Of a DNA stretch of 64,000 bases, positions 1 to 9,154 are shown in pieces. A program made the translations under genes and the position numbers. Numbering within the stretch: the first letter of the stretch is position 1; every line of letters starts with the position of its first letter. The stretch is from JADGNZ01 sp963715895 (GTDB taxonomy: Bacteria; Acidobacteriota; Thermoanaerobaculia; Gp7-AA8). Under the pieces are notes generated by a model. It saw only the letters and a list, made by a program, of their open reading frames with translations. It ran no database searches and was not told the origin of the DNA. Where the stretch lies: positions 6,200,001 to 6,264,000 of the forward strand of contig OY970284.1 in assembly GCA_963715895.1 (NCBI GenBank), in the 5' to 3' direction.

Positions 1-339
1 GGTCTCCAGCGTCCCCTGCTCGCAGATCAGGAGTCTTCCATCCCGATCGAGGGTCATCCCATTGGCCATGTTCGTTTCGTTCACGAACGTGGTTACCTTG
101 CCCGAGGCGACGTCCAGCCTCCCGATGGACACGTTCCTGTCGCCGAACGCGGGGATGTTCGTCGTCACCGGCACGGTGGTGAAGTAGAGAGCGTTCTCGC
201 CGCGAACGTAGACCGGCCCCTCGTGTGCGTTGACGTTCGCCACCGTCTCGTACCCGGGCTGGGGCCCGAGAACGTCGAGGAATGCATCCGAGTAAATGAC
301 GAAGTGTGGATTGTCGTTCAACCGCCGCGATCGAGTCAT
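1..339 (-). CDS. SMP-30/gluconolactonase-like beta-propeller (C-terminus beyond window)
   Basis: The frame is open from an ATG at 339 to the left edge (113 codons), preceded by AGGTGA. The visible N-terminus contains AHEGPVY, an early loop typical of SMP-30/gluconolactonase/LRE proteins, and ANGMTLDRDGRLLICEQGT, a typical propeller-blade sequence of that family. Family members are six-bladed, calcium-binding beta-propellers that hydrolyse sugar lactones or related esters; most are cytoplasmic and about 300 residues long. No signal peptide is seen. It lies 49 bp downstream of the SGNH hydrolase on the same strand and may be co-transcribed with it. The substrate cannot be told from a third of the protein. 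Confidence 0.85.
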   Translation of the reverse strand, partial: MTRSRRLNDNPHFVIYSDAFLDVLGPQPGYETVANVNAHEGPVYVRGENALYFTTVPVTTNIPAFGDRNVSIGRLDVASGKVTTFVNETNMANGMTLDRDGRLLICEQGTLET

Positions 340-388
340 GCAATCACCTCTCTCTCTCGTGAAGGAGAGTTCGCAGGAGGAAGAATCC

Positions 389-1159
389 CTACCCTTCGAT
401 CACGGTAAGCCGCGGCACCTTCGGTGTGATGCCGTCGCCGGACGAACGTCCTTGCAGGTGCCGCCAGAACCACGGCAGCATATGCCGGCGTGTCCAGGCC
501 GCCTCGGCGCGAAGCGTTTCTGTCCACCGGGCGGGTGGCGCATATGGCAACGGCTCCGACCACGATCCGCTCGCACCCGGCAAGCCGAGGTGATCGGCGA
601 GGGCATCGGCGATCCGTGCGTGTCCGGCGGTATTGGCGTGGAGACGGTCGTCGGACCAGAGGCGCGGATCGGATGCCACCGGATGCGCGGCGAAGTCGCA
701 GACGATCGTGCCACTCCGCGCGGCGGCCTCGCGGATGATGTCGTTCATCCGCAACAACCGGCCGCGCACCACGCGCGCGAGCGGCATGATGTCGCCGAGG
801 TCGGGAAGTGTGAAGGTGATCACCGTGGCGCCGGCCCCGGTCAGGGCTCCCTGCATCGTCTCGACGTCGTCGCGGAGCGCATGAGGATCGAAGCGCGGCC
901 GCAGCAGGTCGTTCGTTCCGGAGACGACTGCCACCAGGTCCGGCCGCATGGCTACCGCGGCATCGAGCTGCTCGCGACGGATCTGCCGCGTCGTACGTCC
1001 GCGAATGGCCAGGTTGGCGTAGAGCACGCTCCCCTGCTCCGCCGCCAGCTTCTGCGCCAGACGGTCGGCCCATCCCCGATAGCCGCCCCGCCCATCAGGA
1101 TCGTCGAGTCCCTCGACCGTGCTGTCGCCGATGGCAACGTAGCGTCGGAATGGGTGCAT
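389..1159 (-). CDS. SGNH/GDSL-family hydrolase
   Basis: This 256-residue protein shows the blocks of SGNH hydrolases: VAIGDST near residue 10 (block I, nucleophile Ser), SGTNDLLRPRFD near residue 80 (block III, Asn), and SDDRLHANTAGHARIADAL near residue 175 (block V, catalytic Asp and His). The family hydrolyses ester or acyl bonds; the sequence does not reveal the substrate. There is no signal peptide, so it is probably cytoplasmic. Length is normal for a single-domain member. It follows the RelA/SpoT gene on the same strand after a 110-bp gap filled by an intergenic repeat, and precedes the SMP-30 gene. Confidence 0.9.
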   Translation of the reverse strand: MHPFRRYVAIGDSTVEGLDDPDGRGGYRGWADRLAQKLAAEQGSVLYANLAIRGRTTRQIRREQLDAAVAMRPDLVAVVSGTNDLLRPRFDPHALRDDVETMQGALTGAGATVITFTLPDLGDIMPLARVVRGRLLRMNDIIREAAARSGTIVCDFAAHPVASDPRLWSDDRLHANTAGHARIADALADHLGLPGASGSWSEPLPYAPPARWTETLRAEAAWTRRHMLPWFWRHLQGRSSGDGITPKVPRLTVIEG

Positions 1160-1180
1160 GAGGGATGTTAGTGCAGATGT

Positions 1181-1265
1181 GTTGCTGGGTTGCTAGGTTG
1201 CTAGGTTCCGGTGTCACACAGTTGGAACCCAGCAACCATGCAACCCAGTAACCCCTGGAACCAGA
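1181..1265. repeat. Intergenic GGTTGCT-type paired repeat
   Basis: Eight-nt units of the GGTTGCTA/GGTTGCTG type run rightward from 1181. They are answered by the reverse-complement units (GGAACCC, AGCAACC, GCAACCC) up to about 1265, with a short centre between the arms. The block could fold back as a long imperfect hairpin. It fills the gap between the SGNH hydrolase start and the RelA/SpoT stop. Related units recur at 3443-3515, 57303-57335 and 57437-57466. Confidence 0.75.
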
Positions 1266-1269
1266 ACCC

Positions 1270-3435
<2,166 letters not shown>

Positions 3436-3442
3436 CGGTGGG

Positions 3443-3579
3443 ATCGTATCGCGGTTGCGCGGTTGCGGGGTTGCGGGGTCTCGGGGTTGCTGGGTTGCTG
3501 GGTTGCTGAGGAGGGAAGTCGAGAGCGACGACAATGACAAGCAACACATTGACAACGGATAACCGACAACCGACAACGC
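3443..3579. repeat. Composite intergenic repeat block
   Basis: Seven or so consecutive 8-nt units (GCGGTTGC, GGGGTTGC, GGGGTCTC, TGGGTTGC) occupy 3447-3505. After about 40 bp, a 7-nt-type array (ATAACCG, ACAACCG) occupies 3551-3579. Two of the repeat families found elsewhere in the window are thus stacked upstream of the RelA/SpoT start. The rest of the gap, to 3710, shows no gene. Confidence 0.75.
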
Positions 3580-3725
3580 GGCGTAGCCGCTGTCCAAAAC
3601 CGGCATTCGTCTTGCTCCGTCTGCCTCGGATGCCGGTTGCCTGGCCGTGGGGCCATGAGTGCCGGAGTTAACTGAAACGGTGATGTGGTCAAAACCACTT
3701 CACACAACACATGGAGGTACTTGTC

Positions 3726-4088
3726 GTGTCCAAGCGTTCGTCTCAATTCGTCGTGTTTTTCCTTGTCCTCGCTTTTGCGGCCTTACCGTCGTTCGCCGGT
3801 CCGGTTCCGTCGAAGACAGCGGCCGATCAGAGCATCGACCAGCGCGCTGCCGATCTGGCACTCGTGCGCGACGTCGCCGCAAACGAGCAAGTCGCCAAAG
3901 TTCTGACGGACCGCGGCTTTACCAAAGAGCAGGTCGATCAACGCCTGGCCCAGCTCTCACCCCAGGACCTCCATCAGCTCGCGCAGAACATCGACCAGGT
4001 ACAGGCCGCCGGCCTGACGCGCCAGGAATGGATCTGGATCGGTATCGGCGCCCTGGCCGCTCTGATCCTGGTCATCGCCGTCGGGTGA
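3726..4088 (+). CDS. PA2779-family small membrane protein
   Basis: A 120-residue protein with an N-terminal signal segment (QFVVFFLVLAFAALPSFAG), an alpha-helical middle and a C-terminal membrane helix (WIWIGIGALAALILVIAVG). This matches PA2779-family proteins, which are found next to PA2778-type cysteine peptidases, as here. An ATG at 3711 is in frame, but GGAGG lies at 3713-3717, eight bases before an in-frame GTG at 3726, so I take the GTG. The biochemical role of the family is not known to me; the helical part (TKEQVDQRLAQLSPQDL) may mediate protein contacts at the inner membrane. A perfect 9-bp hairpin follows the stop. Confidence 0.8.
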   Translation: MSKRSSQFVVFFLVLAFAALPSFAGPVPSKTAADQSIDQRAADLALVRDVAANEQVAKVLTDRGFTKEQVDQRLAQLSPQDLHQLAQNIDQVQAAGLTRQEWIWIGIGALAALILVIAVG

Positions 4089-4112
4089 TCACTTCACACC
4101 GCCGTACAAATC

Positions 4113-4137
4113 GGGCGAGCCGCTGTTTGGCTCGCCC
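4113..4137 (+). promoter_or_regulatory. Perfect intercistronic hairpin
   Basis: Arms GGGCGAGCC (4113-4121) and GGCTCGCCC (4129-4137) enclose a 7-nt loop between the PA2779- and PA2778-type genes. It is not followed by a T run, so it is more likely an mRNA-processing or stability element, or a partial attenuator, than a full intrinsic terminator. Confidence 0.55.
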
Positions 4138-4160
4138 GCGCTCTTCCTAAGGAGAAGCGA

Positions 4161-5279
4161 ATGTTGAATGTTGAATGTTCAGTGTTGAATGTTGAATGTT
4201 GCTCCGCTGCTGCCAAAGGCCGCGCGATCCGAGGACCCATTCAACATTCAACATTCAACATTCAACATTCAACATTGCTTCTCCTCGTTGTCCTCCTCAC
4301 CTCCTGCATCACCATCACTCCCAAGACCCAGCACACTTCCGCTACCGCGACCGTCATCCCGAACGTCCCGGCACAGCACTGGGGCATCGAATCGTGTGGC
4401 GCCGGCTCGCTCTCCACCGTTCTGCAGCACTACGGTGACACCACGACCATGCAGTCGTGGGATGCGACGCTGCCGAAAACGCGCGGCGGCGTACTGACAA
4501 TCGACATGCTGCTCGCGGCGCGCAAGGCAGGCTTCGATGCGCAGCTCGTCACCGGAACGCCGGCCATCATCGAACAGGAACTGCAGCAGGGACGGCCGGT
4601 GATCCTGATGCTGCAAGTGGTCGATTCGCCCGGGCATCACTACGACTTTTTCCACTACATCGTGGCTGACGGCATCGACCCGGCTTCCGGACTGATTCGC
4701 ACGCAGTTCGGCGACGGCAAAGGGCGCTGGACGTCGTTCGATCGTCTCGAAAAAGCGTGGTCGGGCGGCGGCCATGCGGCGATCCTGATCCATCCCGGCA
4801 ATGCCTCCGACGCTCTCCGCGCGGCCGTGGCCCTCGAAGATACCGGCAAGTACGCGGACTCCTCACGCGCCTACCGGGCCATCCTCGTCCAGCATCCTGA
4901 TTCTCTGCTTGCCTGGACAAACCTCGGCAACGCCGAGATGCAGCTCGGCAACCGCGCAGAGGCCGAGGAGGCATTTCGCAAGGCACTCACGGTCGACGCG
5001 ACCTCGCGCGATGCCCTCAACAACCTTGCCTGGCTCCTCTACGAATCGAAACGTTACGATGAGGCGGAGTCGTTCGCGAGAAAGGCTGTCGCGCAGAATG
5101 GTCCCGATCCCTACATCGTGCTCGACACGCTGGCCCGCGTGCTCGCGGCCAAAGGCTCGTGCAACGAAGCTCTGACCACCTTCCGCGCCGCCATCGACTC
5201 CGTGCCGCAGTCGCACAGCGCCGCGCGCGGCGACCTGGAGAAAGCGATGGCCGAGACGCGGACGAGCTGCCGGTCGTAG
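4161..5279 (+). CDS. PA2778-family lipoprotein: C39-like cysteine peptidase plus TPR
   Basis: A 372-residue protein. A lipoprotein signal (LLLLVVLLTSC, lipid-modified Cys49) is followed by a papain-like/C39-type domain at ~70-215, with catalytic Cys in WGIESCGAGSL and His in FFHYIVADGI. TPR repeats cover ~220-365. It pairs with the PA2779-family gene 73 bp upstream, as in other genomes. The AAGGAG at 4149-4154 fixes the ATG at 4161. Oddly, residues 2-38, ahead of the hydrophobic core, are the translation of an intergenic TTGAATG repeat with both arms (LNVECSVLNVEC and IQHSTFNIQHS). The repeat has entered the signal peptide without breaking the frame. Role unknown; probably periplasmic proteolysis or amide hydrolysis. 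Confidence 0.85.
   Translation: MLNVECSVLNVECCSAAAKGRAIRGPIQHSTFNIQHSTLLLLVVLLTSCITITPKTQHTSATATVIPNVPAQHWGIESCGAGSLSTVLQHYGDTTTMQSWDATLPKTRGGVLTIDMLLAARKAGFDAQLVTGTPAIIEQELQQGRPVILMLQVVDSPGHHYDFFHYIVADGIDPASGLIRTQFGDGKGRWTSFDRLEKAWSGGGHAAILIHPGNASDALRAAVALEDTGKYADSSRAYRAILVQHPDSLLAWTNLGNAEMQLGNRAEAEEAFRKALTVDATSRDALNNLAWLLYESKRYDEAESFARKAVAQNGPDPYIVLDTLARVLAAKGSCNEALTTFRAAIDSVPQSHSAARGDLEKAMAETRTSCRS
4162..4276. repeat. TTGAATG/CATTCAA paired repeat inside a CDS
   Basis: Four or five copies of a GAATGTT-type 7-nt unit (4162-4201) face five copies of the reverse-complement unit ATTCAAC (4238-4276) across a 36-nt centre. The whole element lies within codons 1-39 of the PA2778-type lipoprotein gene, after its ribosome site. 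The 5' mRNA should form a long hairpin over the start region. Confidence 0.85.
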
Positions 5280-5284
5280 AACTG

Positions 5285-5322
5285 CGGCTTCGCCGCGTTG
5301 TCGGTTATCGGTTATCGGTTGG
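5285..5322. repeat. GTTGTCG/GTTATCG repeat, single arm
   Basis: A short run of the 7-nt family (GTTGTCG, GTTATCG, GTTATCG) preceded by the hairpin GCGGCTTCGCCGC. It begins six bases after the PA2778-type stop codon. Larger paired arrays of this family are at 32842-33000, 57340-57430 and 60144-60288. Confidence 0.7.
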
Positions 5323-5338
5323 TTAGGCGAAGGAATGT

Positions 5339-5362
5339 GGCACAGACACTCTTGTCTGTGCC
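5339..5362. repeat. 24-bp hairpin repeat (GGCACAGACA/TGTCTGTGCC)
   Basis: A perfect 10-bp stem with loop CTCT, flanked by the sequence AATGT. Identical or near-identical copies are at 19160-19183, 53960-53983 and 54006-54028. This copy lies upstream of the ModE-like gene, whose frame reads through it in one phase as VAQTLLSVP. Confidence 0.9.
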
Positions 5363-5408
5363 GGAGCTTGGCCCGCTTCATTCCATGATGCGGACGTATC
5401 ATCCCCCG

Positions 5409-5753
5409 ATGCCACCTCGACTCGTTCCCCGCCTTCGCGTCGTCGACGACGACACGATCATTCTTGGACCGGGAAAAGCGGACCTGCTCGAAGCGGTGGC
5501 CCGGCTGGGGACTCTTCGGGAGGCCGCGGCCGAGATGGGGATGTCTTACATGCGGGCCTGGAAGCTCGTAGGCGTCATGAATGAGGCTTTCCGCGAACCG
5601 CTGGTCAGTACAACGCGGGGCGGAACCGAAGGAGGTCACGCGGAATTGACGCCCGCCGGCCATGAAGCGCTGAGACTCTATCGCCGGATCGAGAGTGAGA
5701 GCGTTGCCGCTACCAGGGAATCGTGGAAGACGCTCCGGAAGATGCTGCGCTGA
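5409..5753 (+). CDS. ModE-like molybdate-responsive regulator (winged helix only)
   Basis: A 114-residue protein matching the N-terminal winged-helix DNA-binding domain of ModE: GPGKADLLEAVARLGTLREAAAEMG followed by SYMRAWKLVGVMNEAF. Full-length ModE proteins carry C-terminal Mop/TOBE molybdate-binding domains; this one stops after the helix-turn-helix, so it may sense molybdate differently or act with another protein. The open frame begins at 5298, but its first part is repeat sequence. Starts at 5385, 5388 and 5409 are possible without a clear ribosome site; I choose MPPRLVPRL. It heads a run with a porin and modABC, and a possible ModE box follows its stop codon directly. Confidence 0.85.
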   Translation: MPPRLVPRLRVVDDDTIILGPGKADLLEAVARLGTLREAAAEMGMSYMRAWKLVGVMNEAFREPLVSTTRGGTEGGHAELTPAGHEALRLYRRIESESVAATRESWKTLRKMLR

Positions 5754-5779
5754 CCGACATACTTGACCAAATATATCGG
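5754..5779. promoter_or_regulatory. Candidate ModE operator
   Basis: CCGACATA (5754-5761) and TATATCGG (5772-5779) form an inverted repeat with one mismatch across 10 bp. It starts right after the stop codon of the ModE-like gene and lies 20 bp before the porin start. Read on the other strand it is CGATATA-N10-TATGTCG, resembling the known ModE box (CG-TATATA half sites). If real, it would shut off porin-modABC when molybdate is abundant. Assigned from resemblance only. Confidence 0.45.
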
Positions 5780-5798
5780 GTCGTGCTCTCCTTACGCC

Positions 5799-7007
5799 AT
5801 GCGCGCAATGGCAATAGCACTCACGATCCTTACCGCGATGAGCGCGATGGCGGATGACAGCGCCATCGAAGCCCGGCTGGCAAAGCTCGAGCAGGAAATC
5901 GCTACTCTCCGGCAGGAGAACGATCAGCTCCGTCGAGACCTCGGCGTCGAAGTCGTTACCCGGCAGACAAGCGTGAAGATGAACGGGAAGGCTGAAGCCC
6001 TTCAGTTCGGCGGCATGATCCAGGTGCAGTCCGAAGCCGGCGATCAGGGTGACGCGCGTTTCTCCGATGGCAACGACCGGCTCTACCTCAGACGAGCGCG
6101 GCTCAACGCCGGCGGGCGCTTTCTCGAGGAGTTCAACTTCCGCGCGGAGCTGGAGCTTGCCGGCAGCCTCGCCAACACGACGGGCTTCCGGGCCCAACTG
6201 ACCGACGCCTACATCAATTGGAACCGCTTCGATTCAGCCAATGTCCGCGTCGGGCAGTTCAAGACCCCTTTTGGATACGAGCAACTCTACCCCGATCCCA
6301 ACCTCTACTTCGCCGAGCGATCACTGGTCAGCGATCGACTGACGCCGGGAAGGCAACTGGGAGCGCAGGTCGGCGGAGAGGCCTGGTATGAACGCTTCAA
6401 CTGGGCGCTCGGCCTCTTCGACGGCAACGGAATCAATCAGAACTTCAACGACAACGACCGCTTCATGGAGGTCGCCCGCGTTTCGGTGGCGCCTGTCAGC
6501 GGCCGTTACTTCGACCAACCGAGCCGTTGGTCCGTCGGTGTCAACAATTTCCACTCCGGCGACACCAATGTGGCGGTAGCCAACGAGTTCGGCATCGATT
6601 CGACTCCTACCAGCGCGGCCAAGGACAACATTTTCGCCGGAACGCGGCGCGGCCTCGGCTACGACTCGCAACTGCAATTCGGCCCGTTGGAAGCGTGGGG
6701 AGAGTATCTGAAGGTCACATTCAATCCCACCGATCGGCTGCCCTTCCGCGGCTTCCGTTCCGACGGCTGGTCCGGACAACTCTCGGCGTTCATCATCCCG
6801 AACAAGTTGCAGCTCGCCGCCCGGCGGGAGCGATTCGATCCCGACGGGAACGTGGCTGGCAATGAGACCACCACATCGGCGTTAGGCGCCAATTGGTACT
6901 TCAAGCAGAATGACATCAAGCTACAGCTCGACTGGCTCCGAAGCGAAGTTCCCGGGCTGGCGAAAACGCAACAGAAATGGATCGCACGCCTGCAGACGCT
7001 GTTCTGA
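5799..7007 (+). CDS. OprO/OprP-family outer-membrane porin of the mod locus
   Basis: A 402-residue protein with a signal peptide (MRAMAIALTILTAMSAMA), a short coiled coil at ~22-50 (EARLAKLEQEIATLRQENDQL) and a beta-barrel typical of phosphate-selective porin O/P: RLYLRRARLNAGGRF, VGQFKTPFGYEQLYPDPN and a terminal aromatic strand ending in F. Family members trimerise and pass anions through the outer membrane. Its place between the ModE-like regulator and modABC, 7 bp before modA, suggests an oxyanion route for molybdate. I start at the ATG at 5799; a TTG at 5763 lies inside the putative operator. Confidence 0.85.
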   Translation: MRAMAIALTILTAMSAMADDSAIEARLAKLEQEIATLRQENDQLRRDLGVEVVTRQTSVKMNGKAEALQFGGMIQVQSEAGDQGDARFSDGNDRLYLRRARLNAGGRFLEEFNFRAELELAGSLANTTGFRAQLTDAYINWNRFDSANVRVGQFKTPFGYEQLYPDPNLYFAERSLVSDRLTPGRQLGAQVGGEAWYERFNWALGLFDGNGINQNFNDNDRFMEVARVSVAPVSGRYFDQPSRWSVGVNNFHSGDTNVAVANEFGIDSTPTSAAKDNIFAGTRRGLGYDSQLQFGPLEAWGEYLKVTFNPTDRLPFRGFRSDGWSGQLSAFIIPNKLQLAARRERFDPDGNVAGNETTTSALGANWYFKQNDIKLQLDWLRSEVPGLAKTQQKWIARLQTLF

Positions 7008-7014
7008 GGATCTG

Positions 7015-7767
7015 ATGACCAGACGATTTTTTGTTCTCCTGTGCTGTTTCGCACTGGCCGCGTTCCCGGCAGCGGCGGCCAATCTCCGTGTCTCGGCCGC
7101 CTCGAGCCTGACCGATGCATTGCACGACATCGCCGGTCTCTACCAACGCGAGACGCATGACGCGCTGCTCTTTGACTTCGGCGCGTCGAGCACGCTGGCC
7201 CGGCAGATCTCCGAGGGAGCTCCCTCGGATGTGTTCATTTCGGCGGATGAGCTGAAGATGGATCAGCTCCAGCAGCGCGGATACATCGTGAAGGCTTCAC
7301 GCCGCAGCATCCTCTCGAATACGCTCGTGATCATCGTGCCCAGCGACAGCAACCTGAAAATCAGCGGTCCCGGCGATCTCGCCGACAACGCCATCTCCAC
7401 GATCGCCGTGGCCGAACCGCAGAGCGTTCCCGCCGGCATCTACGCGAAGGAGTACCTGCGCAAGAATCATGTGTGGGACCGGATCAAGGACAAGCTCATT
7501 CCGACCGAAAACGTTCGCGCGACTCTGGCGGCGGTCGAGTCGGGCAATGTGCAGGCCGGGATCGTCTATCGCACGGATGCGCTGATCTCCCGTTCGGTAC
7601 GCATCGCCTTTGAAGTGCCGGCCGCCGACGGCCCGAAAATCTCCTATCCCGTCGCCATCGTCGGCGACTCGAAGCAGAAGGCCGCGGCACAGAAGTTCAT
7701 CGATTTCCTGCAGTCACCGCCCGCGCAAGAGGTCTTTCGCAAATACGGTTTTATACTCATCAAATGA
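7015..7767 (+). CDS. modA: Molybdate ABC transporter, periplasmic binding protein
   Basis: A 250-residue ModA with a Sec signal (FFVLLCCFALAAFPAAAA). It shows the oxyanion-binding segments AASSLTDAL (mature N-terminus), FGASSTLARQI and GAPSDVFISAD. ModA binds molybdate or tungstate in the periplasm and delivers it to ModB. GAGGA lies about 6 nt before the ATG at 7015. The gene overlaps modB by four bases (ATGA), indicating translational coupling. Length and motifs are normal. Confidence 0.95.
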   Translation: MTRRFFVLLCCFALAAFPAAAANLRVSAASSLTDALHDIAGLYQRETHDALLFDFGASSTLARQISEGAPSDVFISADELKMDQLQQRGYIVKASRRSILSNTLVIIVPSDSNLKISGPGDLADNAISTIAVAEPQSVPAGIYAKEYLRKNHVWDRIKDKLIPTENVRATLAAVESGNVQAGIVYRTDALISRSVRIAFEVPAADGPKISYPVAIVGDSKQKAAAQKFIDFLQSPPAQEVFRKYGFILIK

Positions 7768-8432
7768 CCGCCGAGGAGTGGCGAATCGCGGGATTCACAC
7801 TCCGGATGGCGGCGATGAGCACACTGCTCATTCTGCCGCCCGGTCTCCTGCTCGGCTGGCTGCTGGCACGGCGGAAGTGGCCTGGGAAATCGCTCATCGA
7901 GACGCTGGTCACGCTTCCCATCGTCATGCCTCCCGTGGCAACCGGCCTTCTCCTCCTCCAGACGTTCGGACGGCGCCGGGCGCTGGGAAGGCTTCTCGAC
8001 CGCCTCGGCATCGACGTCGTCTTTACATGGAAGGCCGTGGTGATCGCGATGATGGTCATGTCGATGCCGCTGCTGCTGCGGGCCGCGCGGACCGCCTTCG
8101 AGGAGATCAATCCCCGGCTCGAACAGATCGCGGAGACCCTCGGCGCTTCGCCAATGCGCGTGTTTTTCACCATCACCCTTCCGCTGGCGCGGCGCGGCGT
8201 GGCCGGAGGCGTGTTGCTGGCATTTGCCCGCGGCATCGGCGAATTCGGCGCGACGATCCTCGTGGCCGGCGACATCCCGGGACGTACGCGCACGATCGCG
8301 TTGACGATCTATGAACGAGTCCAGCTCGGGCACGACACGTCGGCCTATCGGATGGTGGCCCTCTCGGCCATCATCGCCTTTGCCGCTCTCTGGATCAGCG
8401 AGACGCTTCTTCGCCCTCGCCGCCGGGCATGA
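7764..8432 (+). CDS. modB: Molybdate ABC transporter, permease
   Basis: A 222-residue inner-membrane permease with about five hydrophobic helices (STLLILPPGLLLGWLLA near residue 20, LPIVMPPVATGLLLL near 55, AVVIAMMVMSMPLLL near 92). The EAA cytoplasmic loop that docks the ATPase is at ~118-150 (EQIAETLGASPMRVFFTITLP, then GEFGATILVAG). The start overlaps modA by ATGA and the stop overlaps modC by ATGA, so modABC is one tightly coupled unit. Confidence 0.95.
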   Translation: MTAEEWRIAGFTLRMAAMSTLLILPPGLLLGWLLARRKWPGKSLIETLVTLPIVMPPVATGLLLLQTFGRRRALGRLLDRLGIDVVFTWKAVVIAMMVMSMPLLLRAARTAFEEINPRLEQIAETLGASPMRVFFTITLPLARRGVAGGVLLAFARGIGEFGATILVAGDIPGRTRTIALTIYERVQLGHDTSAYRMVALSAIIAFAALWISETLLRPRRRA

Positions 8433-9049
8433 GAATCACGCTTCATGACGTGCGGCTTCCTCTGGCCGAGTTCGAGCTCGCCGTGACGGTCGAGCTGACC
8501 GCGCCGGTCATCGGCGTCGTCGGGCCATCCGGCGCGGGCAAGACCTCTCTCCTCGATCTCATCGCCGGCTTGCGCCGTCCCGCGACAGGCACGATCGCGT
8601 TTGATGACGAGACCGTCGACGATGTGGCCCGCCACGTCCACGTTCCGCCACGACACCGCCGGATCGGATATGTCCCGCAGGACAACGCTCTCTTCCCGCA
8701 TCTCAGCGTCGAGCAGAACATTCGTTATGGCGCACAGGGGCCACTGCACGCGGAGACGATCGACCTGCTCGAAATCAACACCCTCTTGCCACGGAGAGTC
8801 ACCAGCCTGTCGGGAGGCGAGCAGAAACGGGTTGCTCTGGCCCGTGCCTTGATGGCCAGGCCGCGGCTGCTGCTCCTCGACGAGCCGCTGGCCGGCATCG
8901 ACCGTCCGTTGCAGTCGCGCATCAGCGGCTACCTGGAACAGTTGAGCAGTCACCTCTCCGTGCCTATGATCTATGTGACGCACGATCGCGAGGAGTTGTC
9001 CCGGTTCGCGGATCAAACGATCACGTTGAACCGCGGGCGGCTTGTGTAA
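8429..9049 (+). CDS. modC: Molybdate ABC transporter ATPase, short form
   Basis: A 206-residue ABC ATPase: Walker A GPSGAGKTS (~30-38), Q-loop region RRIGYVPQDNALFPHL, signature LSGGEQKRVALARAL, Walker B LLLLDEPLAG and switch VTHDREE. It powers molybdate import through ModB. Typical ModC is about 350 residues because of a C-terminal TOBE/Mop molybdate-binding domain. That domain is absent here, as it is from the ModE-like protein, so no intracellular Mop-type molybdate sensor is visible in this locus. The stop codon runs directly into an intergenic repeat. Confidence 0.93.
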   Translation: MRITLHDVRLPLAEFELAVTVELTAPVIGVVGPSGAGKTSLLDLIAGLRRPATGTIAFDDETVDDVARHVHVPPRHRRIGYVPQDNALFPHLSVEQNIRYGAQGPLHAETIDLLEINTLLPRRVTSLSGGEQKRVALARALMARPRLLLLDEPLAGIDRPLQSRISGYLEQLSSHLSVPMIYVTHDREELSRFADQTITLNRGRLV

Positions 9050-9154
9050 CGGTCTCGCGGTCTCGCGGTTGCGGGGTCGCGCGGTGTCAAAATCAGTAGG
9101 TCATTGCTGATAGCCTCACACCGCGAGACTTCGCAACCGCGAGACCGCGCGACC
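9050..9154. repeat. Paired TCTCGCGG/GTTGCGGG repeat
   Basis: The left arm (9050-9086; GGTCTCGC and GGTTGCGG units) and right arm (9117-9154; CCGCGAGA and CGCAACCG units) are complementary across a 30-nt AT-richer centre. It occupies the entire gap between modC and the next ATG, so any promoter or ribosome site for the aminotransferase must lie within it. The same family occurs at 31826-31870 and 46233-46355. Confidence 0.8.
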
